Shown here in pieces: positions 6,056-6,528 of a stretch of 6,528 nucleotides of DNA (positions are counted from its first letter, which is position 1; the number at the start of each line of letters is the position of its first letter). This DNA is from Deltaproteobacteria bacterium. Its GTDB lineage: Bacteria; Desulfobacterota; Desulfobacteria; Desulfobacterales; Desulfosalsimonadaceae. Both the position numbers and the translations under genes were made by a program. Under the pieces are notes generated by a model. That model was not told the origin of the DNA. It did no database searches and saw only the letters and a program-made list of their open reading frames with translations. The stretch lies in NCBI GenBank assembly GCA_024280875.1, contig JAJRPH010000012.1, positions 1 through 6,528 on the forward strand, written 5' to 3'.

Positions 6056-6528
6056 ATGAATAATCTAAAAGATATTTCACCCATGAGAACTGTTACGAGC
6101 CGTAGAAATTTTTTAAAACTGGCAGGCCCGTTTGCTCTGTTTCTTTCATGTCCGGCATACGCGTTTGATATTTTCAAAATCATTGATCCGAGCGGCCAAA
6201 ACAGTGATATCCAGAAAGCAAAACAAGCCCTTGAAGGACTGACCGGAATTGTTCAGAGTGCCGAAGGCATTGATTACAAATCCGAATTTGCCATTGGTGA
6301 GACACTGGCGCTGGAAGGATTTCAGCGTTACGGCCTACCGGTAAAAAACGAAAAAATTCAGACTTATGTCGATACTTTGGGCAACGCGGTGGCAAAAAAT
6401 TCTACTCGCCCGGAAATCACTTATTATTTTGTGGTCGTGGACACGCCGATTTATAACGCATTTTCCCGTCCCGGCGGCATCGTTTTTATCAGCAGGGCAT
6501 TGATCAAGGGTATGAATGATGAAGCTGA
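6056..6528 (+). CDS. M48 family metallopeptidase with twin-arginine leader, 3' end outside the window
   Basis: The frame is open from the ATG at 6056 to the window end, 157 full codons. Residues 15-21 are SRRNFLK, a near-perfect twin-arginine motif. A hydrophobic segment (LAGPFALFLSCPAYA) follows, with likely cleavage after Ala36, so export through Tat to the periplasm is expected. Residues 78-157 match the start of M48 zinc peptidases: FAIGETLALEGFQRYGL, IQTYVDTLGNAVA, YYFVVVDTPIYNAFSRPGG and IVFISRALIKGMNDEA. In this family the segment leads within about ten residues to the HExxH zinc site, which falls just beyond the window. Relatives (BepA/LoiP-like) act in envelope protein quality control. 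Cys32 is not in a good lipobox. The substrate is unknown. The gene is probably in one operon with the SH3-like gene. Confidence 0.9.
   Translation, partial: MNNLKDISPMRTVTSRRNFLKLAGPFALFLSCPAYAFDIFKIIDPSGQNSDIQKAKQALEGLTGIVQSAEGIDYKSEFAIGETLALEGFQRYGLPVKNEKIQTYVDTLGNAVAKNSTRPEITYYFVVVDTPIYNAFSRPGGIVFISRALIKGMNDEA

Noticed and set aside
6140..6153. Lipoprotein signal (lipobox) at Cys32 of the M48 protein
   Set aside because: The residues before the cysteine are F-L-S, which lacks the usual small or aliphatic -3 pattern; cleavage after AYA fits better.
5742..6395. Three minus-strand open frames over the SH3-like and M48 genes
   Set aside because: They are shadows of coding sequence on the + strand; their serine/proline-rich composition mirrors the acidic and glycine codons opposite.
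1..6528. Type III-E CRISPR (Craspase) locus, suggested by the TPR-CHAT protein
   Set aside because: No repeat-spacer array and no RAMP-type effector is visible, and the downstream neighbours are envelope proteins. The resemblance is limited to domain architecture; flanking sequence would be needed to reopen the idea.

Overview
The window looks like bacterial chromosome of moderate GC. Spacing is tight and typical Shine-Dalgarno sites precede the two downstream genes. The combination of a giant TPR-CHAT protein, a secreted SH3-like protein and an M48 metallopeptidase with a Tat-type leader fits a Gram-negative environmental bacterium. Desulfobacterota (former Deltaproteobacteria) is my best guess, but this is inference from gene style; no taxonomic marker is present.

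Layout, all on the + strand. (1) Positions 1-5322 are the 3' part of one very large gene whose reading frame is open from the first base, so its start lies outside the window. The visible 1773 residues contain a helical/TPR-like N-terminal region, a middle region (about 1489-2271) that reads as a degenerate CHAT (caspase-like) domain, a long regular TPR array (about 2425-4044), a short coiled-coil-like linker and a C-terminal CHAT protease domain with an intact His-Cys dyad. (2) Positions 5323-5505 are an intergenic region with a strong imperfect palindrome and promoter-like hexamers. (3) Positions 5506-6033 encode a small exported SH3-like protein with an acidic/glycine-rich linker and a short C-terminal domain. 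(4) Position 6056 to the window end is the N-terminal part of an M48 metallopeptidase with a twin-arginine leader; the window ends just before the expected HExxH zinc motif.

The SH3-like and M48 genes are 22 bases apart and very probably co-transcribed. Whether the CHAT gene belongs to the same unit is unclear, because the 183-base gap carries a hairpin and a possible promoter. The most interesting signal is the tandem arrangement of a catalytically dead CHAT-like domain and an active one in one polypeptide. This recalls the pseudo-protease plus active-protease layout described for eukaryotic separase and for TPR-CHAT (Csx29) proteins of type III-E CRISPR systems. No CRISPR array or Cas effector is visible here, so the target and trigger of this protease are unknown.
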